Source: Macrococcus capreoli | Lineage (GTDB): Bacteria; Bacillota; Bacilli; Staphylococcales; Staphylococcaceae | Direction: 5' to 3' | Assembly (NCBI RefSeq): GCF_025628935.1 | Contig: NZ_JAOTIS010000002.1 | Coordinates: 124,001 to 188,000 of the forward strand | DNA: 64,000 nucleotides | Part shown: in pieces, positions 34,692 to 46,535 of the stretch | Layout: every line of letters begins with the position of its first letter | How positions within the stretch are numbered: position 1 is the first letter of the stretch | Program-made: the position numbers and the translations under genes | The notes under the pieces: generated by a model | Database searches by the model: none | Told to the model about the DNA's origin: nothing | The model's input: the letters and a program-made list of their open reading frames with translations, nothing else

Positions 34692-35444
34692 TTATAATCC
34701 ACCGAATCGTCTATGTCGGTTATGGTAAATTTCTATACATTCATCTAGCGCATGCGCATCAAAATCCGGCCATAATGTATCTACAAACACAAACTCACTA
34801 TATGAAGATTGCCAAATTAAAAAGTTACTCAATCTTTCTTCGCCTGATGTTCGTATTAACAGCTCAGGATCCGGAATATCTTTTGTAAACAAATATTGAG
34901 AAAAGTTCTCTTCATTGATTTCACTTAAATCAATCGCATTTTCTTTATATTGCGCAGCAATCATTTGTACTGCTGAAACAATTTCTTTTCTTCCACCATA
35001 ATTGAGTGCAAATACTAACGTTAATCCTGTATTATGCTTTGTTTGTTCAATCGCTTCTAATACTGCCAGTCGGGTATGCTCGGGCAACTGATCGATAAAG
35101 CCAATTGTCTGCACTTTAACATTTTTCTCAATTAACTCTGGCAAAAATGTTGATAAAAAGTCACCTGGTAACTTCATCAAATAATTCACTTCATCTTTAG
35201 GTCTTGACCAGTTTTCAGTTGAAAATGCATACAAAGTTAAATATTTTACACCGATATCACTAGCATGACGTGTAATAGCTTTTACTGTCTGCATGGCTTC
35301 GTAATGTCCTTTTATTCTCGGCATTTTACGTTGTTTCGCCCAACGTCCATTTCCGTCCATTATTATCGCAATATGTTCCGGCACTTGCGTGTCGTTCGTC
35401 AGTAGCGCATTACTATTTTTTTTCTTTTTTAAAAAAGGAAACAT
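34692..35444 (-). CDS. uppS: Undecaprenyl diphosphate synthase
   Basis: The 250-residue cis-prenyltransferase makes the C55 lipid carrier of cell-wall synthesis. The motif HIAIIMDGNGRWAKQR contains the catalytic aspartate, and RTSGEERLSNFLIWQSSYSE is the C-terminal signature. The start is ATG 35444 (MFPFLKKKKNS): GGAGGATATC directly precedes it, so the longer frame is a misread of the ribosome-binding site. Confidence 0.96.
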   Translation of the reverse strand: MFPFLKKKKNSNALLTNDTQVPEHIAIIMDGNGRWAKQRKMPRIKGHYEAMQTVKAITRHASDIGVKYLTLYAFSTENWSRPKDEVNYLMKLPGDFLSTFLPELIEKNVKVQTIGFIDQLPEHTRLAVLEAIEQTKHNTGLTLVFALNYGGRKEIVSAVQMIAAQYKENAIDLSEINEENFSQYLFTKDIPDPELLIRTSGEERLSNFLIWQSSYSEFVFVDTLWPDFDAHALDECIEIYHNRHRRFGGL

Positions 35445-35531
35445 GATATCCTCCAATACTCAAAACATTATTTATATATTCTATCACAAAAAGTACCGTG
35501 TAGCATGGATATACAGAAAAAAGCACAAAAA

Positions 35532-35563
35532 AAGACTGAGATATAAATGTATACCTCAGTCTT
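35532..35563 (-). terminator. Intrinsic terminator after frr
   Basis: AAGACTGAG and CTCAGTCTT form a perfect 9-bp stem with a 14-nt AT-rich loop; TTTTTTTGTGC follows on the minus strand. It lies 8 bp below the frr stop. Confidence 0.85.
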
Positions 35564-35571
35564 ACATCATT

Positions 35572-36129
35572 TTAAACTTCTAAGATGCTGTTTTCTTTTT
35601 CAGTCGTTAATGTATCAATTTTTTTGATGTGATTATCTGTTTCTTTTTGAACATCTTCAGTAAATGATTTTAAATCATCTTCTGTTAATTCACCGTTTTT
35701 CTCTGCTTTCTTCAATGCATCGTTAGCATCACGACGAATGTTACGAATTGCAACTTTAGCATTCTCAGCTTCTTTCTTTGCTTCTTTCACTAATTCTTTA
35801 CGTCGTTCTTCAGTTAAAGCAGGTACAGTAATACGAATCACATTACCATCTGAAGTTGGGTTTACGCCTAAGTTAGCCATATTTATTGCTTTTAAAATAT
35901 CATCAATTGATGATTTATCATATGGTGTTACAAGTAACATTCTTGGTTCAGGTACAGAAATTCCTGCAAGTTGTTGTACAGGTGTATCCGCTCCATAGTA
36001 ATTTACAGATACGCGTTCTAAAAGATTTGCATTCGCATGTCCAGCACGAATCGCTGCGAAATCACGTTGTAAGCTTTCAATACTTTTTTGCATTTTTGTT
36101 TTTAAATCATTTAAAATTTCAATCGTCAT
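35572..36129 (-). CDS. frr: Ribosome recycling factor
   Basis: The 185-residue protein splits the post-termination ribosome with EF-G. Family signatures [19 protein letters not shown] and [16 protein letters not shown] are present, and the overall helical L-shape (domain I helices, small domain II) fits. It follows pyrH by 47 bp in the usual pyrH-frr order. Confidence 0.97.
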   Translation of the reverse strand: MTIEILNDLKTKMQKSIESLQRDFAAIRAGHANANLLERVSVNYYGADTPVQQLAGISVPEPRMLLVTPYDKSSIDDILKAINMANLGVNPTSDGNVIRITVPALTEERRKELVKEAKKEAENAKVAIRNIRRDANDALKKAEKNGELTEDDLKSFTEDVQKETDNHIKKIDTLTTEKENSILEV

Positions 36130-36176
36130 GATAAATCTCCTTTAAATTCTTAATTATATAGTACTATTATAGCAAA

Positions 36177-36899
36177 TTATTTTGTAATTGTTGTACCAAT
36201 TTCTTCGCCCATAATTGCGCGTTTAATATTACCATCTTCCATAATTGAGAAGACAACTAAAGGAATATCGTTATCCATACAGAATGAGCTCGCTGTAGAA
36301 TCCATAACTTGTAATCCCTCTTGTAGCATTTGAATATATGTTAATTTTTCATATTTCACAGCATTCGGATCAACTTTTGGATCTGCTGAATAAACGCCAT
36401 CCACATTATTTTTACCCATTAAAATAACGTCTGCTTCCATTTCAGCAGCTCGTAATGCTGCAGTAGTATCTGTTGAGAAGTAAGGGTTTCCGATACCCGC
36501 TGCAAAAATGACAACACGCCCTTTTTCTAAGTGACGAATCGCTCGACGACGAATATAAGGTTCTGCAACTTGTTTCATTTCAATCGATGTTAACACGCGT
36601 GTATCACAATCTAATTGCTCTAAAGAATCTTGTAGTGCTAAAGAATTCATAACTGTCGCTAACATACCCATATAATCGGCAGTACCACGGTCCATCCCTA
36701 AGTCACTACCTGTTTTACCGCGCCAAATGTTTCCTCCGCCCACAATGACAGCTACTTCACAGTCCATCTTAGCCACTTCTGCCACTTGCTCAGCAATACT
36801 TTTAATGACAAATGGATTAATGCCAAAACCCGTTTCTCCAGCTAAAGCTTCTCCACTTAACTTTAATACAACACGTTTATATTTCGATACATCTTTCAT
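36177..36899 (-). CDS. pyrH: UMP kinase
   Basis: The 240-residue amino-acid-kinase family protein phosphorylates UMP to UDP. It has KLSGEALAG, the glycine-rich [28 protein letters not shown] and [15 protein letters not shown]. The usual regulation is by GTP and UTP. It precedes frr. A RBS GGGCGGAATCA lies upstream. Confidence 0.97.
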   Translation of the reverse strand: MKDVSKYKRVVLKLSGEALAGETGFGINPFVIKSIAEQVAEVAKMDCEVAVIVGGGNIWRGKTGSDLGMDRGTADYMGMLATVMNSLALQDSLEQLDCDTRVLTSIEMKQVAEPYIRRRAIRHLEKGRVVIFAAGIGNPYFSTDTTAALRAAEMEADVILMGKNNVDGVYSADPKVDPNAVKYEKLTYIQMLQEGLQVMDSTASSFCMDNDIPLVVFSIMEDGNIKRAIMGEEIGTTITK

Positions 36900-37091
36900 T
36901 AATTGATTCCGCCCTTCATTAGTTTAAAACACTATTTCAAATGCTTGTTCATATATTAAAGCATACACACTTAATCTTTATTATACACAAATATTTCGTC
37001 TGATACACAAAACTATAAGTATTATAACAATAAATATTGATGAATGAAATGAATAATAGAATAAACCTCACATTTATTCTTTATGTAAAAA

Positions 37092-37111
37092 AAAGACACC
37101 GAAGTGTCTTT
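37092..37111 (-). terminator. Intrinsic terminator after tsf
   Basis: AAAGACAC-TTCG-GTGTCTTT is an 8-bp stem with the very stable UUCG tetraloop, followed by a run of T on the minus strand. It ends the rpsB-tsf transcript 9 bp below tsf. Confidence 0.9.
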
Positions 37112-37119
37112 AATCAATA

Positions 37120-38001
37120 TTATTTACCCATTTGACCCATTACTTCATCAGCAAAGTTATCTTGACGTTTCTCGATACCTTCTCCAACTTCGTAACGAAC
37201 GAATGATTTTAAAGTGCCACCTTTTGATTTTAAGAATTCAGCTACAGTTTGATCTGGATTCTTAACGAATGGTTGGTCAACTGCACAAATTTCTTCTAAA
37301 TATTTACGTAAACGGCCTTCAACCATTTTTTCGACGATATTTTCAGGTTTACCTTCATTTAAAGCTTGTTGTTTTAATACATTTTTTTCGTGTTCTAATT
37401 CTTCAGCAGAAACTTGCTCACGAGAAACGAATTTAGGATTTAATGCAGCAATATGCATTGCTACGTCTTTAGCACCTTCAGCGTCAGTTGAGTTTTCAAC
37501 TAATGCTAATACACCAATACGTCCACCCATATGTAAGTACTCACCGAAAGTATCTGCATCTGTTTTTGTTACTAATACGAAACGACGTAACGTTAATTTT
37601 TCACCGATTGTAGAAATTGCTTCATTCATTTTAACTTCAACAGTTTTACCTGCTTCGATTTCAGATGCCATTAAAGCGTCTAAATCAGCTGGTTTAGAAG
37701 CTAAAATATGTTCTGCGATTTCCTTAACTAAAGCTTGGAAGCCTTCATTACGTGCAACGAAGTCTGTTTCTGAGTTTAATTCTAATAATACTGCATCGTT
37801 TCCTTTTGAAGCAACATAAGTTGTTCCTTCAGCAGCGATACGGTCAGCTTTCTTAGCTGCTTTAGCAATACCTTTTTCACGTAAGTAATCAACTGCTGCG
37901 TCGATATCTCCGTTTGTTTCAGTTAATGCTTTTTTGCAGTCCATCATTCCTGCGCCAGTTCTTTCACGTAATTGTTTTACTAATTGTGCTGTAATAGCCA
38001 T
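37120..38001 (-). CDS. tsf: Elongation factor Ts
   Basis: The 293-residue protein is the guanine nucleotide exchange factor for EF-Tu. It has the UBA-like N-terminal [16 protein letters not shown], the TDFVARN motif, and [10 protein letters not shown]. The start ATG 38001 (MAITAQLV) follows AGGTATTATATA. The length equals that of staphylococcal EF-Ts. Cotranscribed with rpsB. Confidence 0.97.
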   Translation of the reverse strand: MAITAQLVKQLRERTGAGMMDCKKALTETNGDIDAAVDYLREKGIAKAAKKADRIAAEGTTYVASKGNDAVLLELNSETDFVARNEGFQALVKEIAEHILASKPADLDALMASEIEAGKTVEVKMNEAISTIGEKLTLRRFVLVTKTDADTFGEYLHMGGRIGVLALVENSTDAEGAKDVAMHIAALNPKFVSREQVSAEELEHEKNVLKQQALNEGKPENIVEKMVEGRLRKYLEEICAVDQPFVKNPDQTVAEFLKSKGGTLKSFVRYEVGEGIEKRQDNFADEVMGQMGK

Positions 38002-38099
38002 TATATAATACCTCCAAAGAATTTGTGTGTTTACAATATTAATAATACTAAACAATAACGAAAAACGCTAAAGTAAAGTATAAATCATTTTTAAAAAAA

Positions 38100-38124
38100 G
38101 TGATAAATGTTATACACTTATCAC
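38100..38124 (-). terminator. Attenuator-like hairpin between rpsB and tsf
   Basis: GTGATAA and TTATCAC pair over 7 bp, with CTTTTTTT after the stem on the minus strand. It lies 14 bp below the rpsB stop and may reduce transcription into tsf. Confidence 0.65.
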
Positions 38125-38138
38125 CTTTCATTTAAAAC

Positions 38139-38915
38139 TTACGCTTCTGTAGTTTCAGTTGCTTCTGGAGCAACATCTTCAGTCGTTTCAGTTAAATCGA
38201 TATTTTGTTCAGCTGCCACTTCTTCGTTAGAAACGCCTTGACGTCCTTCTAAGATAGCGTCTGCCATTTTACCAGTTAATAATTTAACGGCACGGATTGC
38301 GTCATCATTTGCTGGGATAACATAATCGATTTCGTCTGGATCACAGTTCGTATCAACGATACCAACGATTGGAATGTGTAATTTTTTCGCTTCAGCAATC
38401 GCGTTACGCTCTTTACGAGGATCAACAACGAATAATGCTGATGGCATAGATTTCATTTCACGAATTCCGCCTAAGAATTTGATTAAACGATCATATTCTT
38501 TTTTAAGTTCTACAACTTCTTTTTTAGGAAGTACGTCGAATGTACCGTCTTCTTCCATTTTTTCGATTTCAGAAATACGTTTAACACGTTTGTTGATTGT
38601 TTTGTAGTTTGTTAAAGTTCCACCTAACCAACGTTCATTAATGAAGAATTGACCTGAACGGATTGCTTCATCTTTAATTGCATCTTGTGCTTGTTTTTTA
38701 GTACCAACGAATAATACAGTACCGCCTTCTTCAGAAACAGATTTCATGAAGTTGTATGCTTCTTCAACTTTCTTAACTGTTTTTTGTAAATCGATAATGT
38801 AAATACCGTTTCTTTCTGTGAAGATGTATTTCTTCATTTTTGGGTTCCAGCGACGTGTTTGGTGACCGAAGTGAACACCAGCTTCTAACAATTGTTTCAT
38901 TGAGATTACTGCCAT
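38139..38915 (-). CDS. rpsB: 30S ribosomal protein S2
   Basis: The 258-residue protein has the S2 signatures [22 protein letters not shown] and [21 protein letters not shown], and the C-terminal acidic tail ([18 protein letters not shown]) typical of staphylococci. It is first of the rpsB-tsf pair. The AGGAGG ribosome-binding site precedes the ATG. Confidence 0.98.
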   Translation of the reverse strand: MAVISMKQLLEAGVHFGHQTRRWNPKMKKYIFTERNGIYIIDLQKTVKKVEEAYNFMKSVSEEGGTVLFVGTKKQAQDAIKDEAIRSGQFFINERWLGGTLTNYKTINKRVKRISEIEKMEEDGTFDVLPKKEVVELKKEYDRLIKFLGGIREMKSMPSALFVVDPRKERNAIAEAKKLHIPIVGIVDTNCDPDEIDYVIPANDDAIRAVKLLTGKMADAILEGRQGVSNEEVAAEQNIDLTETTEDVAPEATETTEA

Positions 38916-39030
38916 TTTATTTTCCTCCTAATTGGTTATATTCCGCCACTACAGGCAATTTCGGAAACAACTGACGTTGCACCCTCCAAAATATTCATCT
39001 ATAGTGTGTGAATTTGGCTTTTTTAAGCCA
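38916..39030 (-). promoter_or_regulatory. Long leader of rpsB, possible autoregulatory RNA
   Basis: About 115 nt lie between the expected transcription start (below the -10 at 39037) and the rpsB ATG. A hairpin GGCTT-AAAAAA-AAGCC lies at the start, and the rest has pairing potential (GCAACGTCAGTTGTTTCC and GGCGG). S2 regulates its own operon in many bacteria through a leader. The assignment is by position only. Confidence 0.4.
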
Positions 39031-39036
39031 TAAACT

Positions 39037-39065
39037 AATATACCATAAACAAAGGCGCTAATCAA
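39037..39065 (-). promoter_or_regulatory. Sigma-A promoter of rpsB-tsf
   Basis: The -35 TTGATT (39060-39065) and -10 TATATT (39037-39042) are separated by 17 bp on the minus strand. Confidence 0.75.
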
Positions 39066-39128
39066 CACCATTTTTATTATAAAATGAGTGATCAACGCCC
39101 TTTTATTTTCAATTAATCATTACAAACA

Positions 39129-39902
39129 TTAATGTGCATTTGCTAATTCTTCTAAAAACTTTTCTTTCTTAATCTTAATGAATGTACCTTTCATACCTAA
39201 TGAACGCGATTCAATGACACCTGCTGACTCTAATTTTCGTAATGCGTTAACAATTACAGAACGTGTAATACCAACTCGATCAGCTACTTTAGAGGCAACT
39301 AGTAAACCTTCGTTCGCACCTAATTCTTCAAAGATATGTTCAATCGCTTCTTTTTCAGAATAAGATAATGAGCTGATGGCCATATTAATCGCAGCTTTAT
39401 CACGTGCAATTTTTTCGATATCCGCGTGTTTCTCACGCAATATTTCCATACCAACAACTGTTGCTGCATATTCACCTAATACTAAATCATTGTCGTCATA
39501 ATCTTTGTCCACACGACCTAATACTAACGTACCTAAACGTGAACCATTCCCTTTAATCGGAATAATAACCGTATTCGATTTACTAAATAAGTCTGCACTT
39601 TCGTGTGGGAATACCGTTAATTTGTTTTCTAACGGAATATTGCTTTTTGTTTCTTCCACTTCAAGTAATAATTCTACATATTCTTTCGGAAATTGACGTT
39701 CTTCGAGCATTTTAATAATGCGTTCATTTTTCAATAATTCGTTAACACCGAAACCTAATAATTTCCCACGACGTGATAAAATAAATACATTTGATTGCAT
39801 CGTTGAACCTAATTGGTCAGCCATTTCTTTAAAGTCTACGGCCAAACCTGTATGTTCTTGTAATAACTGATTAATTTCTCGTGTACGTTTTAATAATGAC
39901 AT
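39129..39902 (-). CDS. codY: Global regulator CodY
   Basis: The 257-residue protein has an N-terminal GAF domain that senses branched-chain amino acids and a C-terminal winged helix with recognition helix [26 protein letters not shown] also modulates CodY in relatives. CodY represses amino-acid and virulence genes when nutrients are plentiful. It is last of the trmFO-xerC-hslVU-codY group, as in S. aureus. Confidence 0.98.
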   Translation of the reverse strand: MSLLKRTREINQLLQEHTGLAVDFKEMADQLGSTMQSNVFILSRRGKLLGFGVNELLKNERIIKMLEERQFPKEYVELLLEVEETKSNIPLENKLTVFPHESADLFSKSNTVIIPIKGNGSRLGTLVLGRVDKDYDDNDLVLGEYAATVVGMEILREKHADIEKIARDKAAINMAISSLSYSEKEAIEHIFEELGANEGLLVASKVADRVGITRSVIVNALRKLESAGVIESRSLGMKGTFIKIKKEKFLEELANAH

Positions 39903-39920
39903 GATAACTCTCCTTATAAT

Positions 39921-41303
39921 TTATAATATAAATTCACTTAAATCTTTATTTTTTGCAATCGTTCCAAGTTTCGATTCAACATATTGTGCAGTAATTTCAA
40001 CATGTGCATTTGGCATATCCGGTGCTTCATATGATAAATCTTCGAGCATTTTTTCTAATATTGTATGCAAACGTCTTGCGCCAATATTATCAGTTTCCTG
40101 ATTGACGTCATACGCAATTTGCGCTAATTTTTCAATCGCTTCATCTGTAAAGTTAATTGTAACTTGTTCTGTCGCTAATAATTGTTCATATTGTTTTAAC
40201 AATGACGTTTTCGGTTCAGTTAATATTTTGATGAAATCATCCACCGATAACTTATCAAGTTCAACACGAATCGGAAAACGACCTTGTAATTCAGGAATTA
40301 AATCGCTTGGTTTGGATACGTGGAATGCACCCGCACCAATAAACAATATATGTTCAGTATTGACTGCTCCGTATTTTGTTTGTACGACGCTTCCTTCAAC
40401 GATCGGTAAAATATCACGTTGCACACCTTGACGTGAAACATCTGCGCCTTGATTACCGCCCGCTATTTTATCAATTTCATCAATGAAGACAATGCCCATC
40501 GATTCAACGAGTTGAATCGCTTCATCATTGACAGACTCATCATCGATTAACTTTGCCGCTTCTTCATCAATTAATATTTCTCTTGCACGCGCCACTGTTA
40601 ATGTGCGTTCAACTTTTTTCTTCGGCATCATTTGACTGAACATATCCTGCATATTATCCTGCATTCCATTCATGCCTAACATACCGAGCCCTTTAAATTC
40701 CTGTTCAACTTTCAACTTAACATTTTCATTTTCAAGATGTCCTGCGATCAATTTCTCTCGTATATCTTTACGTTTTAACTTGACGTTTTCATCAGGTGCA
40801 TCTTCTATATCGTCATCTTGTTGCATCGTTTGTGTGAAGAACATTTCAAATGGATTGTTGCTTTGTTTTTCTTTTTTCTTCATCGCTGGCGCTAATAATT
40901 TAATTAATCTTTCAGTCGCATTTTTTTCTGCTTCTGCACGTACTTCTTGTTTCATACGTTGTTTAATGAGTCGCACTCCATTTTCCGCTAAGTCACGAAT
41001 CATACTTTCAACGTCGCGACCAACATAACCGACTTCTGTATATTTTGTCGCTTCTACTTTTACAAAGGGTGCCCCAACTAATGATGCCATTCGACGTGCA
41101 ATTTCTGTTTTACCGACACCCGTTGGTCCGATCATTAATATATTTTTAGGGATGATCTCTTTTTGCATAGCATCATCGAGTGCCATTCTGCGATAACGGT
41201 TTCGTAAGCTGATTGCCACTTTACGCTTTGCATCTGCTTGTCCAATGATATGTTCATCAAGACTTGCCACAATGGCCTTCGGTGTTAAATTATTTTTGTC
41301 CAA
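39921..41303 (-). CDS. hslU: ATP-dependent protease ATPase subunit HslU (ClpY)
   Basis: The 460-residue AAA+ unfoldase has Walker A GPTGVGKT, an I domain of about 130 residues (rich in charged residues, 120-220), Walker [12 protein letters not shown], and a C-terminal [19 protein letters not shown] that docks on HslV. It forms the hexameric cap of HslV. HslV follows the same operon 14 bp upstream. Complete. Confidence 0.97.
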   Translation of the reverse strand: MDKNNLTPKAIVASLDEHIIGQADAKRKVAISLRNRYRRMALDDAMQKEIIPKNILMIGPTGVGKTEIARRMASLVGAPFVKVEATKYTEVGYVGRDVESMIRDLAENGVRLIKQRMKQEVRAEAEKNATERLIKLLAPAMKKKEKQSNNPFEMFFTQTMQQDDDIEDAPDENVKLKRKDIREKLIAGHLENENVKLKVEQEFKGLGMLGMNGMQDNMQDMFSQMMPKKKVERTLTVARAREILIDEEAAKLIDDESVNDEAIQLVESMGIVFIDEIDKIAGGNQGADVSRQGVQRDILPIVEGSVVQTKYGAVNTEHILFIGAGAFHVSKPSDLIPELQGRFPIRVELDKLSVDDFIKILTEPKTSLLKQYEQLLATEQVTINFTDEAIEKLAQIAYDVNQETDNIGARRLHTILEKMLEDLSYEAPDMPNAHVEITAQYVESKLGTIAKNKDLSEFIL

Positions 41304-41317
41304 TTCAAACCCTCCAA

Positions 41318-41860
41318 CTATAATTCTTCAACAATGATATTATGATTGGTAAACACACAAATATCAGCTGCTGTTTCCAGAGAAGCAAGTGCAATTTCTT
41401 TTGCAGTTAAATGGCTCGCGTGTTTTTTTAAAGCACGACCTGCACTCAACGCATAATTGCCACCGGAGCCAATTGCAATTATATCATCGTCCGGTTGAAT
41501 GACTTCGCCCGTTCCACTCACAACGAGCAGTTCACTTTTATTCATGACGATGAGCATCGCCTCAAGTTGACGTAACATTTTGTCGCCACGCCACTCTTTA
41601 GCAAGTTCTACCGCAGCACGTGATAAATTCCCGTTATATTCATGTAACTTCATCTCAAACTTCTCAAACAAAGTAAAGGCATCTGCAACACTCCCTGCAA
41701 AGCCAGCAACAACTTCATCGTTAAACAGTCGTCGAACTTTACGTGCTGTTTGTTTCATAATCACTTGTTGACCCAGTGTTACCTGTCCATCTCCACTCAT
41801 CGCACATTGATTATTGTGACGAATCGCAAAAATCGTTGTTGCATGTATTTGATTATTCAA
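41318..41860 (-). CDS. hslV: ATP-dependent protease peptidase subunit HslV (ClpQ)
   Basis: The 180-residue N-terminal nucleophile hydrolase reads [16 protein letters not shown]; the catalytic threonine is T8, exposed after the short prosegment. [11 protein letters not shown] and [19 protein letters not shown] are family motifs. It assembles as two hexamers with HslU caps. The gene lies between xerC and hslU, the normal order. Confidence 0.97.
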   Translation of the reverse strand: MNNQIHATTIFAIRHNNQCAMSGDGQVTLGQQVIMKQTARKVRRLFNDEVVAGFAGSVADAFTLFEKFEMKLHEYNGNLSRAAVELAKEWRGDKMLRQLEAMLIVMNKSELLVVSGTGEVIQPDDDIIAIGSGGNYALSAGRALKKHASHLTAKEIALASLETAADICVFTNHNIIVEEL

Positions 41861-41872
41861 AATATCAACTCC

Positions 41873-42748
41873 TTAAGCTCTAGGATGTGCATTTAAATAC
41901 GATTGTCTTAAATGCGCTTTCGTGACATGCGTGTATTTACCAGTTGTAGATAAATTGACATGCCCTAATAAATCTTGCACTGTTCTTAAATCAGCACCAT
42001 TATTCAACAAATGCGTTGCAAAAGTATGGCGCAATTTATGGGGGTGAATATTAGTTGAAATCGTTGCGTTATTAACGATTTGGTCTAAAACATAACGAAC
42101 GCCCCGTTCAGATAATGGGGCATTTCTATAATTTACTAATAAAAAGTCATGGTCAATCTTACGTGATGCTCGAAATTCCAGATAGTCTTCCAAAGCAGAC
42201 TGTGCGAATGCACCGTATGGTACGATTCGTACTTTATTACCTTTACCCAGTACTTTTAACATCATCATCGACTGATCAATATCACTTAATTTTAAGTGCG
42301 TTAATTCAGAGGCGCGTATCCCTGTCGCATATAAAAGTTCCAGAATAAGTCGGTCTCTTGAATACAATGGTTTAGATGTATCGACGGCTTCAAATAATTG
42401 AGACATTTCTTCTTCATAAAAGAATTGTGGTAAATATTTATCCTGCTTCGGATGTACGAGCTGATGAAATGGATTCGTTTTATCCGTATCCTGATATAAA
42501 AATTTATAAAATGAACGTAAAGTCGAAATATGTCTCGACACCGTCGTTCGTTTCAATCCTTTGTCATACATACCGACTAAATAATTTCTCGCATCTCGAT
42601 ATTCAAAAATGGTTATCGTTAAATTTTCTTTTTGTAAAAACAAATAAAAATCTTTTAAATCTTTTTCATAGGCAGTAATCGTATGTTCTGAAAAATTTCT
42701 TTCCTGTGCTATATATTTAAGAAAAGCTTTCATTTCAGTATTCATCAT
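41873..42748 (-). CDS. xerC: Tyrosine recombinase XerC
   Basis: The 291-residue recombinase resolves chromosome dimers at dif with XerD. It has an N-terminal SAM-like core-binding domain and catalytic residues in [40 protein letters not shown] and TTGKYTHV. The start ([12 protein letters not shown]) has GGGGTGAAAGT upstream. It belongs to the conserved trmFO-xerC-hslVU-codY group. Confidence 0.95.
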   Translation of the reverse strand: MMNTEMKAFLKYIAQERNFSEHTITAYEKDLKDFYLFLQKENLTITIFEYRDARNYLVGMYDKGLKRTTVSRHISTLRSFYKFLYQDTDKTNPFHQLVHPKQDKYLPQFFYEEEMSQLFEAVDTSKPLYSRDRLILELLYATGIRASELTHLKLSDIDQSMMMLKVLGKGNKVRIVPYGAFAQSALEDYLEFRASRKIDHDFLLVNYRNAPLSERGVRYVLDQIVNNATISTNIHPHKLRHTFATHLLNNGADLRTVQDLLGHVNLSTTGKYTHVTKAHLRQSYLNAHPRA

Positions 42749-42817
42749 ACTTTCACCCCTATTTATCTGAATTGTAACACAATTTATTTTGAAATTACAA
42801 TGAAATCCATCGCTTTA

Positions 42818-44119
42818 TTAAAGTGTCACTTTAAAATGTTCTAAAGTTGTTAATGCACGATTTGCCAACGCTTCATAGCGTTCCTTCTTATCTTTAATAC
42901 GTGTTTCTAAATTCGGTAACAAGCCGAAATTCGCATTCATTGGCTGGAAGTTTTTACTGTTTGTATGCGTAATATAATACGCCATAGATCCGATAACTGT
43001 CTTTTCAGGGAATAACACTGGTGATTGTCCAGTGACATGTTTCGCCATATTAATACCGGCTACTAATCCACTAGCAGCTGATTCTACATAACCTTCAACA
43101 CCAGTCATTTGTCCCGCTAAAAATAAATCGTTGTTCCCTTTAAATTGATACGTCTGTTGTAAATTTGTAGGTGAATTAATAAATGTATTTCTGTGCATCA
43201 CACCATACCTTACAATTTCCACATTTTCCAAACCAGGAATTAACTGTAGAATTTCTTTTTGCGCACCCCATTTTAAGTGGGTTTGGAACCCAACAATATT
43301 ATAAAGTGTGCCCGCTGCATCGTCTTGACGTAACTGAACCACGGCGTATGGTCGTTTACCAGTTTTAGGATCTTCAAGTCCAACAGGTTTCATCGGTCCA
43401 AATAATAATGTTTTGCGACCTCGTTTCGCCATTTCTTCAAACGGCATACATCCTTCAAAGTATATTTCCTTCTCGAATTCTTTTAACGGCACCACTTCAG
43501 CTGCAAGAATCGCATCATAAAAACGATTGAATTCTTCTTCAGTCATAGGGCAGTTTAAATAAGCCGCTTCACCTTTATCATAACGTGATTTTAAATACAC
43601 TTTGTTCATATCAATTGAGTCTTTTTCAATGATTGGCGCTGCCGCATCATAAAAATAGAGATGATCCTGGCCGGTTAAACGTTGAATATCTTTACTTAAA
43701 CTTTCTGTCGTTAATGGACCCGTCGCAATAATTGTCGGACCATCCGGAATGCTTGTAATCTCCTCATTAATGACTTCGATATTTAAATGATTTCTTAAAG
43801 TATCTGTCACGTAGCCGCTAAATTCATGGCGATCCACAGCCAGTGCTCCACCAGCAGGTACAGAAGCTTTATCTGCTGCCTGAATAATTAAGGAATCTAA
43901 TCTTCTCATTTCTTCTTTCAATACTCCAACAGCATTTGTTAACGCATTGCCTCGTAATGAATTTGAACAAACAAGTTCTGCAAATTTATCTGTATGATGA
44001 GCAGGTGTTTGTTTCACCGGTCTCATTTCGAATAATTTAACTTTTACATCGCGCTTCGCTAACTGATATGCTGCTTCTGATCCAGCTAATCCTGCACCTA
44101 TAATATTTACTGTCGTCAT
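42818..44119 (-). CDS. trmFO: Folate/FAD-dependent tRNA m5U54 methyltransferase TrmFO
   Basis: The 433-residue flavoprotein (formerly Gid) methylates U54 in the T-loop using methylenetetrahydrofolate. It has the FAD-binding [16 protein letters not shown], the motif [21 protein letters not shown], and [20 protein letters not shown]. The order topA-trmFO-xerC is typical of Staphylococcaceae. Confidence 0.96.
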   Translation of the reverse strand: MTTVNIIGAGLAGSEAAYQLAKRDVKVKLFEMRPVKQTPAHHTDKFAELVCSNSLRGNALTNAVGVLKEEMRRLDSLIIQAADKASVPAGGALAVDRHEFSGYVTDTLRNHLNIEVINEEITSIPDGPTIIATGPLTTESLSKDIQRLTGQDHLYFYDAAAPIIEKDSIDMNKVYLKSRYDKGEAAYLNCPMTEEEFNRFYDAILAAEVVPLKEFEKEIYFEGCMPFEEMAKRGRKTLLFGPMKPVGLEDPKTGKRPYAVVQLRQDDAAGTLYNIVGFQTHLKWGAQKEILQLIPGLENVEIVRYGVMHRNTFINSPTNLQQTYQFKGNNDLFLAGQMTGVEGYVESAASGLVAGINMAKHVTGQSPVLFPEKTVIGSMAYYITHTNSKNFQPMNANFGLLPNLETRIKDKKERYEALANRALTTLEHFKVTL

Positions 44120-44234
44120 AATATTCCTCCTCTAAGTCCTATCCGATTGTAATACATTTTGCGTTATTTAAAAAGAGATTTATCTGAATTTATTATAAAT
44201 GATGACAATTCTTAATAAAAAGTTTACAAAGATA

Positions 44235-44275
44235 AAAAAATGTACACATCTGTTTATTGGATGTGTACATTTTTT
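44235..44275 (-). terminator. Intrinsic terminator after topA
   Basis: AAATGTACACATC and GATGTGTACATTT form a long perfect stem, flanked by A and T tracts that give it function in both directions. It adjoins the topA stop. Confidence 0.9.
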
Positions 44276-44277
44276 CT

Positions 44278-46344
44278 TTATTGTGGTTTTTCGTCGTAGT
44301 CACAATTTGTACAAACGACTTGCGTTTGTTTTCCTTTTTTGCGTTCAACAAGTTGTGTGTCACATTTCGGACACTTACGTGCAATTGGTTTATCCCATGA
44401 TAAATAATCACATTCCGGGAAATTGTTACAACCATAGAAAATTCGATTTTTCTTAGATTTACGTTCAACAACTTCTCCATTACTACATTTTGGACACGGC
44501 ACACCAATTGTCTTCACAATCGCTTTCGTGTTTCTACAATCCGGGAAGTTTGAACATGCCATAAATTTGCCATAGCGACCCATCTTATAAACCATTGGGG
44601 AACCACATTTTTCGCAATCTTCACCAGCTGGCTCATCTTTAATTTCGATTTTTTCCATTTCCTGTTCAGCACGTTCAACGTGTGTTTTAAAATCACCATA
44701 AAAAGTAGAAATAACTTTCTTCCAGTCCATTTCGCCATTTGCAACTTTATCTAATAACGTCTCCATATTCACCGTAAAATCGATATCGATAATCTCAGGG
44801 AAATATTCTTTAACCGATTCATGAACAATTTGGCCTAATTCAGTCGGATAAAATTTCTTCTGATCGACCTTTACGTAGTTACGTTTTTGAATCGTATCAA
44901 TCGTTGGCGCATAAGTAGATGGACGGCCAATCCCTTTTTCTTCAAGTGTCTTCACTAAGCGCGCTTCTGTATAACGTGGCGGTGGTTGGGTAAAGTGCTG
45001 GTTCTCTTCAATATTAACGGCTTTCACTTTATCACCGACATTCAGTTCAGGTAAGCGATTCTCACCTTCTTCTGTTTCTTCGTCATTACCTTCAACGTAT
45101 ACACTCATAAAGCCTTTAAATTTAACCGTTTGACCATTTGCACGGAATTTAATTTGTTCCTGTACTAAATCGACACTCACCGTATCGATAACAGCCGGTG
45201 CCATTTGACTTGCCAAAAATCGTTCCCAGATCAATTTATACAATCGCAATTGATCACGCGTTAAATATGCTTTCATTTCTGTCGGTGTACGTAATGCCGA
45301 TGTTGGACGTACTGCTTCATGGGCATCCTGAGCACCACCTTTCGCTGCAACTTTACGTTTAGAAAGATAGGCTTTACCAAAATTTTCTTCGATATAGCCA
45401 GCAGCTTCTGCTTTAGCTGTGTCAGAAATACGTGTTGAATCAGTACGCATATAAGTAATTAGTCCAACAGTCCCTTGTTTCTTTAAATCGATACCCTCAT
45501 ATAATTGTTGTGCAAGCATCATCGTTTTACGCGCTTTGAAATTCAATTTACGTGCAGCCTCTTGTTGTAAAGAACTCGTCGTAAACGGTAAGGCAGGATT
45601 TCTTAATTTTTCTTTCTTTGTAACGTCAGTAACATCAAATAAATCAGATTTCAATTGCCCTACGATTGCTTTTACATCTTTATCATTCTTTAATTTTTTC
45701 GGTTTATTTGATTCGTGTAAAAATTTCGCTTTAAATGTTTTATTGTTATATGAGAACAAGCCATCGATTGTCCAGTATTCTTCAGGCTTAAATGCATTAA
45801 TTTCTTCTTCACGATCAATAATCAATTTTAAAGCAACAGATTGAACACGACCAGCAGATAGGCCCTTCTTAACTTTCTTCCATAATACAGGAGAAATATT
45901 GTAGCCCACTAAACGGTCTAGTACACGACGCGCTTGTTGCGCATCAACCAGTTCGTGTTTAATCTCACGAGGATGTTTAAAGCTTTCTTTTACAGCATCT
46001 TTCGTAATTTCATTAAATACAACACGAGATTTCGCTGTTTGATCAATATCTAATATATGTGCTAAGTGCCAGGCAATCGCTTCACCTTCGCGGTCCGGGT
46101 CACTTGCGAGATAAACGTTTTTCGCTTTTTTCGCATGCTTCTTTAAGTCTTGTACAACCGGCCCTTTTCCGCGTATCGTGATATATCTTGGTTCAAAATT
46201 ATTATCTGCATCTACACCCATTTGACTTCTAGGTAAATCCCTAACATGTCCCATAGATGCGACCACTTTAAATTTCTTTCCTAAATATTTCTCAATGGTT
46301 TTTGCTTTTGCAGGCGATTCTACTATGACGAGATTCTCTGCCAT
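44278..46344 (-). CDS. topA: DNA topoisomerase I
   Basis: The 688-residue type IA enzyme relaxes negative supercoils. It has the TOPRIM start [18 protein letters not shown], the nucleophile region [14 protein letters not shown] with the active tyrosine, and three C-terminal Cys4 zinc modules (CEKC...C-x4-C twice, then CPKC-CTNC). The end YDEKPQ is a normal tail. Own promoter above. Confidence 0.97.
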   Translation of the reverse strand: MAENLVIVESPAKAKTIEKYLGKKFKVVASMGHVRDLPRSQMGVDADNNFEPRYITIRGKGPVVQDLKKHAKKAKNVYLASDPDREGEAIAWHLAHILDIDQTAKSRVVFNEITKDAVKESFKHPREIKHELVDAQQARRVLDRLVGYNISPVLWKKVKKGLSAGRVQSVALKLIIDREEEINAFKPEEYWTIDGLFSYNNKTFKAKFLHESNKPKKLKNDKDVKAIVGQLKSDLFDVTDVTKKEKLRNPALPFTTSSLQQEAARKLNFKARKTMMLAQQLYEGIDLKKQGTVGLITYMRTDSTRISDTAKAEAAGYIEENFGKAYLSKRKVAAKGGAQDAHEAVRPTSALRTPTEMKAYLTRDQLRLYKLIWERFLASQMAPAVIDTVSVDLVQEQIKFRANGQTVKFKGFMSVYVEGNDEETEEGENRLPELNVGDKVKAVNIEENQHFTQPPPRYTEARLVKTLEEKGIGRPSTYAPTIDTIQKRNYVKVDQKKFYPTELGQIVHESVKEYFPEIIDIDFTVNMETLLDKVANGEMDWKKVISTFYGDFKTHVERAEQEMEKIEIKDEPAGEDCEKCGSPMVYKMGRYGKFMACSNFPDCRNTKAIVKTIGVPCPKCSNGEVVERKSKKNRIFYGCNNFPECDYLSWDKPIARKCPKCDTQLVERKKGKQTQVVCTNCDYDEKPQ

Positions 46345-46393
46345 TTTGATATCCCCCTTTTAATGAAAACAGTTTTGCTTTTCAATGATAAAT

Positions 46394-46421
46394 GATATAC
46401 GTTTCAAATCAACATTGTCAA
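46394..46421 (-). promoter_or_regulatory. Promoter of topA
   Basis: A perfect -35 TTGACA (46416-46421) and a -10-like TATATC (46394-46399) lie 16 bp apart on the minus strand. AAAGGGGGATATCAAA precedes the topA ATG. Confidence 0.65.
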
Positions 46422-46535
46422 ACGTTATTTGTAAATCCAGACAAATTCAATAAACATTCATTGAATATTTCATCACGATTGAACCTATTATTATAGAAGA
46501 AACATCGTCAATAAACTTCTATCGATGTTATTCAA

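Noticed and set aside
44193-44507. Frames opposite and out of phase with the topA C-terminal zinc modules
   Set aside because: Shadows of the topA coding sequence and its terminator.
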